Positions 1 to 9,499 are shown, numbered from the stretch's first letter. The stretch is 64,000 nt of DNA from Piscinibacter defluvii (GCF_004011805.1 NZ_RCHJ01000006.1:1-64000), one strand, 5' to 3'. Translations and numbers: made by a program. The notes: generated by a model not told the origin, from the letters alone.

Positions 1-59
1 TGACCAATCGTCCCCACGTTCACGTGCGGCTTGGTCCGCTCGAATTTGCCTTTTGACAT
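1..59 (-). CDS. tuf: Elongation factor Tu, N-terminal fragment (cut by window edge)
   Basis: Only the first 19 codons are inside the window, reading MSKGKFERTKPHVNVGTIG, which is the invariant EF-Tu amino terminus leading into the GTP-binding P-loop. EF-Tu carries aminoacyl-tRNA to the ribosome. The ATG at 57-59 is preceded by a clear GAGGAG ribosome-binding site at 67-72. The gene lies 38 nt downstream of tRNA-Thr on the same strand. This reproduces the tRNA-tufB co-transcription unit known from other proteobacteria, so tuf is probably expressed from the tRNA promoter. It could be either of the two tuf copies such genomes usually carry. Confidence 0.95.
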   Translation of the reverse strand, partial: MSKGKFERTKPHVNVGTIG

Positions 60-97
60 TTGTTCGCTCCTCGACGACGAGAGTGAAGACTAAAACC

Positions 98-172
<75 letters not shown>

Positions 173-233
173 CGACCGACGAGACCGTCGACACAGGCTT
201 GGGAGTGCACGCAGGCCCAAGCCTCTGGCGACG

Positions 234-307
234 TGGAGCGGGAGACGGGAATCGAACCCGCGTCATCAGCTTGGAAGGCTGGGGTTCTACCATTGAACTA
301 CTCCCGC
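234..307 (-). tRNA. tRNA-Gly (anticodon TCC)
   Basis: A 74-nt tRNA on the minus strand with a perfect acceptor stem (GCGGGAG/CTCCCGC), anticodon loop CTTCCAA, T-loop TTCGATT and encoded CCA. It sits between tRNA-Tyr and tRNA-Thr in the classical tufB-type cluster. Confidence 0.95.
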
Positions 308-358
308 TCGGGAGACCGACTGACTACGCTGACTTCTCTCTGCTGACCGAACTCTGGG

Positions 359-444
359 TGGTGGAGGAGGCTGGATTCGAACCAGCGTAGGCGTAAGCCA
401 ACAGATTTACAGTCTGCCCCCTTTAGCCACTCGGGCACCCCTCC
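359..444 (-). tRNA. tRNA-Tyr (anticodon GTA)
   Basis: An 86-nt class II tRNA with a long variable arm. The anticodon loop is TGTAAA (GTA anticodon), the T-loop is TTCGAAT, and the acceptor stem GGAGGGG/CTCCTCC contains one G-T pair. CCA is encoded at 359-361. It is the first gene of the tRNA-tuf unit. Confidence 0.95.
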
Positions 445-458
445 ACGCAGAGCCCGCG

Positions 459-464
459 ACTATA
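459..464 (-). promoter_or_regulatory. -10 element of the tRNA-tuf transcription unit
   Basis: The minus strand reads TATAGT here, about 15 nt upstream of the tRNA-Tyr 5' end. A G+C-rich discriminator (CGCGGGC) follows, as is usual for stable-RNA promoters under stringent control. No convincing -35 hexamer is visible 17 nt further upstream. The element lies just after the ung stop codon. Confidence 0.6.
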
Positions 465-481
465 ACACAGCTGCCCCGCGC

Positions 482-1147
482 CTAGAGGGACCACCAATCG
501 ACGCGGTCGGACGTCTCCAGGAAATGCCGGCCCTCGGCCATGAAGCGGCGCTGGAAGTCGTTCGACGGGTGGCGCGTGGCCAGCACCCGCGGCGCGCGCC
601 CGGCCGGGCAGGCCGCCTCGAAGAAGCTGCGCGCCTTGTCGCCCCAGAGCATGAACACCGGCGCATCGTCGCGCTCACACAGCAGGCGGACAATATCGCT
701 TGTAAGTGCTTGCCAACCGCAGTTCAGATGGCTGCCGATGCGGCCGATCTCGATGGTCAGCGTCGGATTAAGCAGCAACACCCCCTGGCGTGCCCAGCCG
801 TCGAGCTTCCACACAGGCGGCGGCTTCCACCCCGGGCGGTCCTCGGCCAGCACCTGGAAGATGCGGCGCAGCGACGCCGGCTTGCCGTGCCCTGCCGAGA
901 AGGCCAGTCCGTCGGCATGCCCGGGCTTCGGGTAGGGGTCCTGGCCGAACACCACCACCTTGACCGCCTCGGGCGCGCCGAAGCGCAGCGCCCGGAACGG
1001 GTCCGGCGGGCCGATCTCGCGTTGCGCCGAGACAGCGCGCACACGCTGGATCACATCGGCCTGCCGACCCGGCGTCCAGCCCGGCAGCGCCGCGCGCCAG
1101 GCCGGCGGCAGCGAGGCGAACGCCACGCCCAGGTCGTCCGCGGTCAC
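482..1147 (-). CDS. ung: Uracil-DNA glycosylase
   Basis: A 221-residue family 1 uracil-DNA glycosylase that removes uracil from DNA as the first step of base-excision repair. The sequence shows the water-activating loop GQDPYP with its catalytic Asp, the LAFS uracil-stacking segment, LLLNPTLT (the Asn that reads uracil) and the HPS DNA-intercalation loop. The last position of GQDPYH, normally His, is Pro here. The start is the GTG at 1145-1147, which overlaps the trpC stop as GTGA and gives a normal family length. The longer open frame upstream only shadows trpC. Translation is therefore probably coupled to trpC, making ung the last gene of the trp operon. Confidence 0.9.
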   Translation of the reverse strand: MTADDLGVAFASLPPAWRAALPGWTPGRQADVIQRVRAVSAQREIGPPDPFRALRFGAPEAVKVVVFGQDPYPKPGHADGLAFSAGHGKPASLRRIFQVLAEDRPGWKPPPVWKLDGWARQGVLLLNPTLTIEIGRIGSHLNCGWQALTSDIVRLLCERDDAPVFMLWGDKARSFFEAACPAGRAPRVLATRHPSNDFQRRFMAEGRHFLETSDRVDWWSL

Positions 1148-1932
1148 GCGAACAGGTCCGCCAGCGCCGCGCCGGGGTCGGCCGCGCGCATGAAGGCCTC
1201 GCCGACCAGGAAGGCGTGCACGCCGGCCGCCCGCATGCGCTGCACGTCGGCACGCGCCAGGATGCCGCTTTCGGTGACCAGCAGCCGGTCCGCCGGCACC
1301 TGCGGCAGCAGGCCCAGCGTGGTGTCGAGCGTGACCTCGAAGGTCCGCAGATTGCGGTTGTTGATGCCCAGCAGCGGCGTCTTCAGGCGCAGCGCGCGCT
1401 CGAGTTCGGCGCCGTCGTGCACCTCGACCAGCACCGCCATGCCCAGCGCATGGGCCTGGGCCTCCAGGTCGGCCATCGCCGCGTCGTCCAGGCAGGCCGC
1501 GATCAGCAGGATGCAGTCGGCGCCCATCGCACGCGCCTCGTCCACCTGCCACGGGTCCACCATGAAGTCCTTGCGCAGCACCGGCAGCGCGCAGGCGCCC
1601 CGCGCCTGCTGCAGGTAGGCCGGTGCGCCCTGGAAGAAACGTTCGTCGGTCAGCACGCTGAGGCAGGCCGCGCCGCCGCGCTCGTACGAGGCGGCGATCT
1701 CGGCCGGCACGAAGTGCTCGCGCAGCACGCCCTTGCTCGGGCTCGCCTTCTTCACCTCGGCGATCACGCCGGCGCGGCCGGCGGCGATCTGCGCGCGCAG
1801 CGCGCCGACGAAGTCGCGCACGCCGCCGAGCGATTCGGCCTCGCGGCGCAGCGAGGCGCGGTCGCGTCGGGCCTGGCCGGCGGCGATCTCCTCGCGCTTG
1901 ACCGCGACGATCTTCTCGAGGATGTCGCTCAT
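1144..1932 (-). CDS. trpC: Indole-3-glycerol-phosphate synthase
   Basis: A 262-residue (beta/alpha)8 enzyme that converts carboxyphenylaminodeoxyribulose phosphate to indole-3-glycerol phosphate in tryptophan synthesis. The start [17 protein letters not shown] is typical. [13 protein letters not shown] carries the catalytic and substrate-binding lysines, and [14 protein letters not shown] and LVTESGI form later beta-strand ends. The monofunctional length, with no fused TrpF, fits Burkholderiales. Its stop overlaps the ung start by 4 nt, and trpD lies 76 nt upstream across a small hairpin element. Confidence 0.96.
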   Translation of the reverse strand: MSDILEKIVAVKREEIAAGQARRDRASLRREAESLGGVRDFVGALRAQIAAGRAGVIAEVKKASPSKGVLREHFVPAEIAASYERGGAACLSVLTDERFFQGAPAYLQQARGACALPVLRKDFMVDPWQVDEARAMGADCILLIAACLDDAAMADLEAQAHALGMAVLVEVHDGAELERALRLKTPLLGINNRNLRTFEVTLDTTLGLLPQVPADRLLVTESGILARADVQRMRAAGVHAFLVGEAFMRAADPGAALADLFA

Positions 1933-1960
1933 TAGTGCCCCCACGGTCGCTCCACTCCCT

Positions 1961-1975
1961 GCCCCCCGAGGGGGC
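1961..1975. repeat. G+C-rich hairpin in the trpD-trpC gap
   Basis: A 6-bp stem (GCCCCC/GGGGGC) with a 3-nt loop lies in the 76-nt gap between trpD and trpC. Similar C5-6/G5-6 hairpins recur at 37850-37864 and 43289-43309. It may be a copy of a short interspersed intergenic repeat. Nothing in the sequence shows a function. Confidence 0.35.
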
Positions 1976-2008
1976 GTTCGCCCGGCTTGAGGCGGCTCGG
2001 CGCCGGGC

Positions 2009-3043
2009 TCATGCCGCCGCAAGCTCCTTGGTGCGCGCGACGAACTGGTGCATCTTCGCCAGCGCCTTGCCCGAGGCGATGCCCTCGCGCGCCAGCGCCA
2101 CCCCCTCGGCGATGCTGCCGGCCACGTTGGCCGCATACAGCGCCACGCCGGTGTTGAGGATGACGATGTCGCGCGCCGGGCCGGGCTCGTTGTCGAGCAC
2201 CGAGCGCAGCAGCGCCATGCTCTGCTGCGGCGTCTCGACCTTCAGCGTGCGGTTGCTCGCCATCGTCAGGCCGAAGTCTTCCGGGTGGATCTCGTACTCC
2301 TGAATGCCGCCGTCCTTGTACTCGCCCACCATGGTGGCGGCGCCGAGCGACACCTCGTCCATGCCGTCGCGGCCGTAGACCACCAGCGCATGTTCGGCGC
2401 CCAGGCGCTGCAGCGCGCGCACCTGGATGCCGACCAGGTCCGGGTGGAACACGCCCATCAGGATGTTGGGCGCGTCGGCCGGGTTGGTGAGCGGCCCGAG
2501 GATGTTGAAGATCGTGCGCACGCCCAGCTCCTTGCGCACCGGGGCGACGTTCTTCATCGCCGGGTGGTGGTTGGGCGCGAACATGAAGCCGATGCCGGTG
2601 TCGGCGATGCATTTCGCGATCGCCGCCGGCGGCAGCGACAGGCTCACCCCCAGCGCCTCCAGCACGTCGGCGCTGCCGGACTTGCTCGACACCCCGCGGT
2701 TGCCGTGCTTGCTGACGCGCGCGCCGCAGGCCGCGGCGACGAACATGCTGCAGGTTGAGATGTTGAAGGTGTGCGAACCGTCGCCGCCGGTGCCGACGAT
2801 GTCGACCAGGTGCGTGCGGTCGGCCACCTCCACCTTGGTCGAGAACTCGCGCATCACCTGCGCGGCGGCGGTGATCTCGCCGATGGTCTCCTTCTTGACG
2901 CGCAGGCCCACCAGCAGCGCGGCCATCATCACCGGCGACATCTCGCCGCCCATGATGCGCCGCATCAGCGCCAGCATCTCGTCATGGAAGATCTCGCGGT
3001 GTTCGATGGTGCGCGTGAGCGCCTCGGTGTTGGTGATCGGCAT
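2009..3043 (-). CDS. trpD: Anthranilate phosphoribosyltransferase
   Basis: A 344-residue enzyme that transfers phosphoribosyl from PRPP to anthranilate. It shows the PRPP/glycine-rich [14 protein letters not shown] loop near residue 85, the [15 protein letters not shown] anthranilate-binding segment near 115, and the acidic DGMDEVS metal-site motif. The length matches the family. The neighbour upstream on the map (3205-3468) points the other way, so trpD is separated from trpG-ltaE and may have its own promoter in 3044-3204. Confidence 0.97.
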   Translation of the reverse strand: MPITNTEALTRTIEHREIFHDEMLALMRRIMGGEMSPVMMAALLVGLRVKKETIGEITAAAQVMREFSTKVEVADRTHLVDIVGTGGDGSHTFNISTCSMFVAAACGARVSKHGNRGVSSKSGSADVLEALGVSLSLPPAAIAKCIADTGIGFMFAPNHHPAMKNVAPVRKELGVRTIFNILGPLTNPADAPNILMGVFHPDLVGIQVRALQRLGAEHALVVYGRDGMDEVSLGAATMVGEYKDGGIQEYEIHPEDFGLTMASNRTLKVETPQQSMALLRSVLDNEPGPARDIVILNTGVALYAANVAGSIAEGVALAREGIASGKALAKMHQFVARTKELAAA

Positions 3044-3204
3044 GTCGGTCCTGCAGGGGCGTCCGGCCCGGCCGGCATTGTCGCCGCTCCGCGCCCCCCT
3101 AAAGCGCCTGTCCGGTCGGCGGGGGGTGTTCTCGTATTGGAGGGCAAGGGGCGATGTCCGCCCCCCGGCGCCCCGCGCGGGCGCCCGACCTCGCGGAGAA
3201 CACC

Positions 3205-3468
3205 ATGCATTCCTTGCCCCACCTGCGCGCCCCGTCCGGCCGTCTGCCGATGCCCGTGGCCGCCACCATCGTCTGGGTCACCGTCGTGCTGACCGTGGTT
3301 GCCGGCTTGGCGCTGCTGTCCGGCGGCGACAACGAGGCGCCGATGCTGCACGCCGCGGCGCCGCAGGCCGCCCCCGCGCCGGCGACCGACGCGGCCACCG
3401 TGCCGACGCTCACCGTGCCGGCGCACCTGGACGACGCACTGCCCGAGGAACTGCCGCCGACCTTCTGA
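3205..3468 (+). CDS. Small single-pass membrane protein of unknown function
   Basis: An 87-residue open frame beginning [12 protein letters not shown], with a good GGAG site 6 nt before the ATG. Residues about 16-40 form one hydrophobic segment ([21 protein letters not shown]). An Ala/Pro/Thr-rich, acidic tail follows, which would lie outside the membrane. It is transcribed against the trp genes and ends 5 nt from the ltaE stop, so the two converge. I recognise no family. The longer in-frame start at 3154 lacks a ribosome site. Confidence 0.55.
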   Translation: MHSLPHLRAPSGRLPMPVAATIVWVTVVLTVVAGLALLSGGDNEAPMLHAAAPQAAPAPATDAATVPTLTVPAHLDDALPEELPPTF

Positions 3469-3473
3469 GCACC

Positions 3474-4480
3474 TCAGCCGAGCACCTCGCGCAGCACGGC
3501 GACGGCTCGCTCGATGTCGTCGCGCCCAAGGTCCAGGTGCGTCACCAGGCGCAGGCGGTAGAGCCCGGTGCACAGCAGCCCGCGCTGCCCGAGCTGCGCG
3601 ACCAGGCCCGCCGCACGCTCGTGCTCGACGTCGAGGAACACCATGTTGGTGTGCGCCGGCTCGACCGTCACGCCGGGCAGCCCCTGCAGGCCCTCGGCCA
3701 GCAGGCGCGCGTGGGCATGGTCCTCGGCGAGCCGGTCGACGTGATGGTCCAGCGCATACAGCGCCGCGGCAGCCAGCACGCCGGCCTGGCGCAGGCCGCC
3801 GCCGAGCATCTTGCGCACCCGGCGCGCGCGGGCAATGAAGTCCCGCGGACCCACGAGCACCGAGCCGACCGGCGCGCCCAGGCCCTTGCTGAAGCACACC
3901 GAGACGCTGTCGAAGCCCTGCACCAGCCGCGCCGGCGCCACGCCCGAGGCCACCACCGCGTTGAACAGCCGGGCGCCGTCCAGGTGCGTGGCCAGGCCGT
4001 GGCGGTGTGCGAGCGCGGCGGCCGCGTCGAGGTAGTCCTGCGGCAGCACGCGGCCGTTCCAGGTGTCCTCCAGGCAGAGCAGCCGGGTGACGGGAAAGTG
4101 CTGGTCGTCGGGCTTGATCGCCGCCTCGATCTCGGTCAGCGGCAGCGTGCCGTCCGCCCGGTTGGCGATGACGTGGAACGGCACGCCGCCCAGCACCGCG
4201 CCGGCGCCGCCCTCGTAGCGGTTCATGTGCGACAGCGCGCCGACGATCGCCTCCTCGCCGCGCGCGCAGTGGCTCATCAACGCACACTGGTTGCCCTGCG
4301 TGCCGCTGGTGACGAAGAGCGCATCCTCCTTGCCCAGCAGCGCCGCCACACGCTCCTGCAGCGCGTTGACGGTCGGGTCGTCGCCGAACACGTCGTCGCC
4401 GACCACGGCCGCGGCGATGGCCGCGCGCATGCCCGGCGTCGGCCGCGTGACCGTGTCGCTGCGCAGGTCGACGACGCCGC

Positions 4481-4484
<4 letters not shown>
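3474..4484 (-). CDS. ltaE: Low-specificity L-threonine aldolase
   Basis: A 336-residue PLP enzyme of the beta-eliminating-lyase fold that cleaves threonine or allo-threonine to glycine and acetaldehyde. The start [12 protein letters not shown] is the family hallmark. [10 protein letters not shown] holds the PLP-binding Asp, and [14 protein letters not shown] holds the Schiff-base Lys. I chose the GTG at 4482-4484, which overlaps the trpG stop (GTGA). The longer open frame upstream is the trpG shadow. Lying inside a tryptophan operon and coupled to trpG is unusual. It may supply or spare glycine/serine precursors, but that is inference. Confidence 0.92.
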
Positions 4485-5065
<581 letters not shown>

Positions 5066-5075
5066 GGTCGGCTCC

Positions 5076-5456
5076 TCACGCGGACGGCGAATCGCCGTCG
5101 ACGATCGCGTAGGTCTTGGTCAGCGTCTCCAGCACCTCGAAGGAACCGGTGAACCCGGGCGCGATGGCGAGCGCCTCGCCGGGGCCGGCTTCCTGGAAGG
5201 TGCCGTCGTCGGCATGCACGCGGCAGCGGCCCTGCAGCACGGTGAACAGCTCGTGCTCGGCCGGGCCGAAGGCGATGCGCCAGTGGCCGGGCTCGCAGCG
5301 CCACACCCCGGTGTAGAGCGTGCCGCGCACCGGGCCCTCGGCCACGTTCCAGGTCTCGCGCTTCGGGTTGCCGCGCAGCAGGCGCTCGGGCTTGGGGTGA
5401 TCGATCTCGGGTGTTCCGGGCATCGCCGCCTGGAGCTTCAGGAGTCCCGCGGCCAT
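5076..5456 (-). CDS. Cupin-domain protein (DUF861 type)
   Basis: A 126-residue single-domain cupin. The beta-barrel motifs are recognisable as W-x-C-E-P-G-x-W, [18 protein letters not shown] and [16 protein letters not shown]. Proteins of this type (COG3450) are small metal-binding enzymes or sensors of mostly unknown role. The start ATG lies 1 nt after the trpE stop, and the gene ends 10 nt before trpG, so it is an integral part of the trp operon. No link to tryptophan synthesis is visible in the protein itself. Confidence 0.8.
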   Translation of the reverse strand: MAAGLLKLQAAMPGTPEIDHPKPERLLRGNPKRETWNVAEGPVRGTLYTGVWRCEPGHWRIAFGPAEHELFTVLQGRCRVHADDGTFQEAGPGEALAIAPGFTGSFEVLETLTKTYAIVDGDSPSA

Positions 5457-5457
5457 C

Positions 5458-6942
5458 TCAGAAGCCCTCCTCGACCAGCTCGGCCGCGCGGATCAGCGCA
5501 CGCGCCTTGGCCTCGGTCTCCTTCCACTCCAGCTCGGGCACCGAATCGGCCACCACGCCGGCGGCGGCCTGCACGTACAGGGTCTGGTCCTTGACGATGC
5601 CGGTGCGGATCGCGATGGCCACGTCCATGTCGCCGGCGAAACTGAGGTAGCCGCAGGCGCCGCCGTAGATGCCGCGCTTGCTCGGCTCGAGCTCGTCGAT
5701 GATCTCCATCGCGCGGATCTTCGGCGCGCCGGTCAAGGTGCCGGCCGGGAACGTGGCCTTGAGCACGTCGATGTTGGTCATGCCGGGCTTGAGCAGGCCC
5801 TCGACGTTGCTGACGATGTGCATCACGTGCGAGTAGCGCTCGATCACGAAGGCCTCGCTGACCTTCACGCTGCCGGTCTCGGCGATGCGGCCGATGTCGT
5901 TGCGCGCCAGGTCGATCAGCATCAGGTGCTCGGCGCGCTCCTTCGGGTCGGCCAGCAGTTCGGCCTCGAGCGCCTTGTCCTGCTCGGGCGTCGCGCCGCG
6001 CGGGCGCGTGCCGGCCAGCGGGCGGATCGTCACCTTCTCGCCTTCGGGCACGTGCTCGTGGCGCACCAGGATCTCCGGGCTCGCGCTGACGATCTGGAAC
6101 TCGCCCATGTCGTAGAAGAACATGTAGGGCGAGGGGTTCAGCGAACGCAGCGCGCGGTACAGCGACAGCGGGCTTTCGGTGTAGCGCTTGCGCAGCCGCT
6201 GGCCGATCTGCACCTGCATCATGTCGCCCGCGGCGATGTACTCCTTGCTGCGGTGCACCGCGGCGAGGTAGTCCTCCTTGCGGAACTCGCGCTCCACGCC
6301 GTGCGAGGCGCCGCGCTTGACGGCCGGCGCGGTGACGCTGTACTTCAGCTTGTCGCCGAGTTCGGCCAGGCGCCGCTTGGCCTTGAAGTAGGCCTCGGGC
6401 TCGGCCGGGTTGGCGTAGACGATCAGGTAGAGGCGGCCCGACAGGTTGTCGATCACCGCCAGTTCCTCGCACTGCAGCAGCAGGATGTCCGGCGTGTCGA
6501 TGCCGCCGTCCTTCCAGGTCCTGGCGAGCTTGGGCTCGATGTAGCGCACTGCGTCGTAGCCGAAATACCCCGCCAGCCCGCCGCAGAAGCGCGGCAGCCC
6601 GGGTCGCAGCGCGACCTTGAAGCGCTTCTGGTAGGCGTCGATGAAATCGAGCGGGTTGCCCTCGTGCTTCTCGACCACCGCGCCGTCGGTCACGACCTCG
6701 GTCTTGAAGCCGCTCGCGCGCAGCAAGGTGCGCGCCGGCAGGCCGATGAAGGAGTAGCGCCCGAAGCGCTCGCCGCCGACCACGGATTCGAGCAGGAAGC
6801 TGTGCTTGCCGCCGCCATTGGCGTAGGCCAGCTTGAGGTAGAGCGACAGCGGCGTCTCGAGGTCGGCGAAGGCCTCGGTGAGCAGCGGGATGCGGTTGTA
6901 GCCCTGGGCGGCCAGGCTCTTGAATTCGAGTTCGGTGATCAC
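5458..6942 (-). CDS. trpE: Anthranilate synthase component I
   Basis: A 494-residue chorismate-using enzyme that commits chorismate to tryptophan. The amino-terminal LLESVVGGERFGRYS segment carries the conserved Leu-Leu-Glu-Ser site where tryptophan binds for feedback inhibition. The catalytic half shows RPLAGTRPRG, DLARNDIGR and GTLTGAPK near residue 405. The start is a GTG at 6940-6942, with a GGAGG site at 6953-6957. Upstream lies a leader peptide gene rich in Trp codons, so expression is probably set by both attenuation and enzyme feedback. Confidence 0.97.
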   Translation of the reverse strand: MITELEFKSLAAQGYNRIPLLTEAFADLETPLSLYLKLAYANGGGKHSFLLESVVGGERFGRYSFIGLPARTLLRASGFKTEVVTDGAVVEKHEGNPLDFIDAYQKRFKVALRPGLPRFCGGLAGYFGYDAVRYIEPKLARTWKDGGIDTPDILLLQCEELAVIDNLSGRLYLIVYANPAEPEAYFKAKRRLAELGDKLKYSVTAPAVKRGASHGVEREFRKEDYLAAVHRSKEYIAAGDMMQVQIGQRLRKRYTESPLSLYRALRSLNPSPYMFFYDMGEFQIVSASPEILVRHEHVPEGEKVTIRPLAGTRPRGATPEQDKALEAELLADPKERAEHLMLIDLARNDIGRIAETGSVKVSEAFVIERYSHVMHIVSNVEGLLKPGMTNIDVLKATFPAGTLTGAPKIRAMEIIDELEPSKRGIYGGACGYLSFAGDMDVAIAIRTGIVKDQTLYVQAAAGVVADSVPELEWKETEAKARALIRAAELVEEGF

Positions 6943-7095
6943 GGCGTGGGGCCCTCCATGGCCCGGCGGACGTCGTGGACGTCCGCACTGCGGTTCGATC
7001 GTCGGTGGCGGGCCGGCTGGGGCCGGGCCGTCGGAGCCGCGGGGCAGGCGCCGCAGGTCATGGCGCGCCGGGGTGCGGCAAGCAGGCGCTTCGGG
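6943..7095 (-). promoter_or_regulatory. trp leader RNA region with candidate attenuator structures
   Basis: This is the stretch between the leader peptide stop and trpE. Three GGCGC-type segments (7085-7090, 7062-7069 and 7047-7052) can pair with one another in mutually exclusive ways, as an attenuator needs. A perfect 9-bp stem with a 3-nt loop (GCGGACGTC/GACGTCCGC, 6966-6986) sits just before the trpE ribosome site and could block it. No terminal U-run is visible, so termination would have to be of another kind, or control could be translational. The pairing scheme was judged by eye. Confidence 0.45.
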
Positions 7096-7182
7096 TCAAT
7101 GCCCGAGCGAAACGGTCCAGCGACGCCAGGGCCAGGCTCCCCGGTCGTGCGACCTCGTCCAATGCTTGCGCGCCGTAAACAT
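7096..7182 (-). CDS. trpL: trp operon leader peptide
   Basis: A 28-residue open frame 153 nt upstream of trpE, starting ATG at 7180-7182: M-F-T-A-R-K-H-W..., with a W-P-W-R-R-W core. It has four Trp residues (positions 8, 17, 19, 22) in 28, far above chance. This is the signature of an attenuation leader, in which ribosome stalling at Trp codons reports the charged tRNA-Trp level. No ribosome-binding site is seen. A candidate -10 element ends only about 9 nt upstream, so the transcript may begin almost at the ATG. Confidence 0.72.
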   Translation of the reverse strand: MFTARKHWTRSHDRGAWPWRRWTVSLGH

Positions 7183-7190
7183 GGCGCCGG

Positions 7191-7196
7191 AGTGTA
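7191..7196 (-). promoter_or_regulatory. Candidate -10 element of the trp operon
   Basis: The minus strand reads TACACT, about 9 nt upstream of the trpL ATG. No good -35 hexamer is found at the usual distance. If this is used, the leader transcript would be almost leaderless, as I recall for some rhizobial trpL genes. Confidence 0.35.
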
Positions 7197-7327
7197 GCAG
7201 TGCATGCACGGCGCCTGGGGAGCCCCGTCTACTCGTGACAAAGTCCATTGTCGGCCGACGCCTGCTTTGCCAAACTGCGCGGCTTCGCGGGCTCACCGGC
7301 CCGGTTCGATCCTCGTGGAGAAGCGTC

Positions 7328-7945
7328 GTGATCCGTCGCACCATCATCGCCCTGGCAGCCGCGCTGCCGCTGGCCGCCGCGCTGCCGGCCGCCGCCCAGA
7401 CCACCGACCTCGCCGGGGTCAAGTACGAACCCGCGGCCACCGTCGGCGGGAGCAAGCTCGTGCTCAACGGCGCCGGCATCCGCTACAAGGCGATCTTCAA
7501 GGTCTACACGGCCGGCCTCTACCTGGGCGGCAAGGCAGCGACGACCGATGCCGTGCTCGCAGCCCCGGGCCCCAAGCGCATGCACATCGTGATGCTGCGC
7601 GACATCGACGCCAACGAACTCGGCAAGCTCTTCACCCGCGGCATGGAGGACAACGCGCCGCGCGAGGAGTTCTCCAAGTCGATCGCCGGCACGCTGCGCC
7701 TGAGCGACCTGTTCTCGGCCAAGAAGAAGCTGCTCGCGGGCGAGAACTTCTCGGTCGACTTCGTGCCCGGCCAGGGCACCAACGTGCTGATCAACGGCAA
7801 GCCGCAGTTCGAGCAGCCGATCAAGGAGCCGGAGTTCTTCAGCGCCCTGATGAAGATCTGGCTCGGCAAGAACCCGGCCGACGCGATGCTCAAGGAGGCG
7901 CTGCTGGGCAAGGCGCCTAGCGCGCGCGACCCCTTCCAGAACTGA
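7328..7945 (+). CDS. Secreted chalcone-isomerase-like protein
   Basis: A 205-residue protein of the bacterial chalcone-isomerase-like family. The GTG start has a GGAG site 7 nt upstream. Residues 1 to about 23 are a Sec signal peptide ending ALPAAAQ. The mature part shows the family features LVLNGAGIRYKAIFKVYTAGLYL near residue 45 and a late GKNPADAMLKEALLG helix. These periplasmic proteins keep the chalcone isomerase fold, but their bacterial substrate is unknown. It stands alone, and its last 29 nt overlap the end of the convergent DUF6064 gene. Confidence 0.85.
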   Translation: MIRRTIIALAAALPLAAALPAAAQTTDLAGVKYEPAATVGGSKLVLNGAGIRYKAIFKVYTAGLYLGGKAATTDAVLAAPGPKRMHIVMLRDIDANELGKLFTRGMEDNAPREEFSKSIAGTLRLSDLFSAKKKLLAGENFSVDFVPGQGTNVLINGKPQFEQPIKEPEFFSALMKIWLGKNPADAMLKEALLGKAPSARDPFQN

Positions 7946-8564
7946 GCGTCGCCAGCGCCGCGAGCGCCGCGAGCGGCGGCACGACCGCCAGGGCCTCCTC
8001 CATCGTCCACAGCGTGGCGCCGCTGAGCGCGCACCACGCCAGCGGGATGGGCCAGGCCGGCAGCGCCCGCCACGTGCGCTGCCCGAGCAGCAACGCGAAG
8101 CCGGCGATGGCGCTCGGATCGGGCGCCAGCGCGAACACCTCGGCCTGCGCCCACGGCCGCCCGGCGAGCCGGCCGAGCCCCGGATAGAGCAGCACGGCGC
8201 CCAGCACCCACAGCGCGGCCAGGCGCGACGGTGCCGGCACGGCGCGCCAGGCCAGCGCCGCGAGCAGCAGCGCCTGCAGCACGAAGGCCGCCGCGAACCA
8301 CGGCGCCAGCCAGTGGATGCCCGCATAACGCTGCCACAGGAAGGCCCAGGCCGGCAGCGCCCAGGCCAGCGCCAGGCCGAGGCCGGCCAGCCGGCGCGCC
8401 CGCACCGAACCGCGCCACAGCGCCAGCGCGATCAGCCCGCCGGCGGCCAGCAGCAGCGGCTGCAGCGGCCACCACTGCAGGTTCATCAGCTCGAACTGGC
8501 GCCAGTAGGTGCGCGGCGCGAACAGCAGGAAGTCGGACAGGCGGTAGGTCCACCACTCGGACAT
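7917..8564 (-). CDS. DUF6064-type integral membrane protein
   Basis: A 215-residue polytopic membrane protein, beginning MSEWWTYRLSDFLLFAPRTY. It has about six hydrophobic helices and a conserved-looking LMNLQWWPLQ segment after the first amphipathic region. This matches my recollection of DUF6064, a family without assigned function. The ATG at 8562-8564 was preferred over a much longer frame that runs antisense to the neighbouring reductase coding pattern. Confidence 0.7.
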   Translation of the reverse strand: MSEWWTYRLSDFLLFAPRTYWRQFELMNLQWWPLQPLLLAAGGLIALALWRGSVRARRLAGLGLALAWALPAWAFLWQRYAGIHWLAPWFAAAFVLQALLLAALAWRAVPAPSRLAALWVLGAVLLYPGLGRLAGRPWAQAEVFALAPDPSAIAGFALLLGQRTWRALPAWPIPLAWCALSGATLWTMEEALAVVPPLAALAALATLSSGRGRAR

Positions 8565-8578
8565 GGCGTGCCGTGCGA

Positions 8579-9499
8579 TCAGAGTGCGGCCACGTGCGCC
8601 GCCATGCGCGCGCGCAGCGCCGCGTCGGGCAGCGGTCCGCGTGCGGCACCGAGGTTCTGGCGCACATGGTCGACACGGCTGGTCGCCGGGATCGCGCAGG
8701 TCACCGCGGGGTGCGAGACGATGAACTTCAGCGCCACTTGCGCCCAGCCGTCGCAGCCGAGTTCGGCCGCCCAGCCGGGCAGCGGGTGGCGCGCCAGTGC
8801 GCGCAGCAGCGCGCCCTCGCGGAACGGCCGGTTGACGATCACGGCGATGCCGCGCTCCTGCGCCAGCGGCAGCAGGCGCTGCTCGGCCTCGCGGTCGAGC
8901 AGGTTGTAGCTGAACTGCACGAAGTCGAGCGGCTGCGTCTGCATGATCTGCTCGAACTCGCGGTGCCGGCGCCCCTCGGAGGTGGTGATGCCGACGTAGC
9001 GCAGCCGGCCCTGCGCCTTCATCTCGAGCAGCGTGGCCAGGTGCTCCTCCCAGGCCAGCAGGTTGTGCACCTGCAGCAGGTCGAAACGCGGCACGCCCCA
9101 CAGGCGGCGCGACTGCTCGATCTGCGCCGGCCCGCGCGCGCCCGAGCCGATCCACACCTTGTCGGCCGCGAACACCGGCGCCTGGCCACCCAGCGCCGCC
9201 AGGCCGTCGCCGATCACCGCCTGCGACGAGCCGTACATCGGCGACGAATCGATCATCCGGCCGCCGCCGGCGAAGAAGGCCCGCATCACCTCGGTGCAGG
9301 CACGGCGGGCGGCCGGGTCGTCGCCGACGTTGAAGGTGATCCAGCTGCCCAGGCCGACCAGCGGCAGCGCCTCGCCGCCGCGCGGCAGCGCTCGGGTCCG
9401 CAGCGCGGGCGCGGTGGCGCCGCTGCTCGGCAGCCACGGCCACGCCGCGGCCCCGAGCAGTGCACGGCGCCATCGGGACGGTCGATTGGTGATGCCCAT
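8579..9499 (-). CDS. Aldo/keto reductase, exported (Tat-like signal)
   Basis: A 306-residue aldo/keto reductase. The AKR tetrad is visible: Asp in MIDSSPMYG, Tyr in the same motif, Lys in FAADKVW and His in LLQVHNLL. The amino end MGITNRPSRWRRALLGAAAW has a twin-arginine followed by a hydrophobic run, so export through Tat is likely. I chose the ATG at 9497-9499 because GAGG lies 5 nt upstream. An earlier ATG at 9520 has no such site. The substrate cannot be inferred, and the neighbours are unrelated small genes. Confidence 0.82.
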   Translation of the reverse strand: MGITNRPSRWRRALLGAAAWPWLPSSGATAPALRTRALPRGGEALPLVGLGSWITFNVGDDPAARRACTEVMRAFFAGGGRMIDSSPMYGSSQAVIGDGLAALGGQAPVFAADKVWIGSGARGPAQIEQSRRLWGVPRFDLLQVHNLLAWEEHLATLLEMKAQGRLRYVGITTSEGRRHREFEQIMQTQPLDFVQFSYNLLDREAEQRLLPLAQERGIAVIVNRPFREGALLRALARHPLPGWAAELGCDGWAQVALKFIVSHPAVTCAIPATSRVDHVRQNLGAARGPLPDAALRARMAAHVAAL

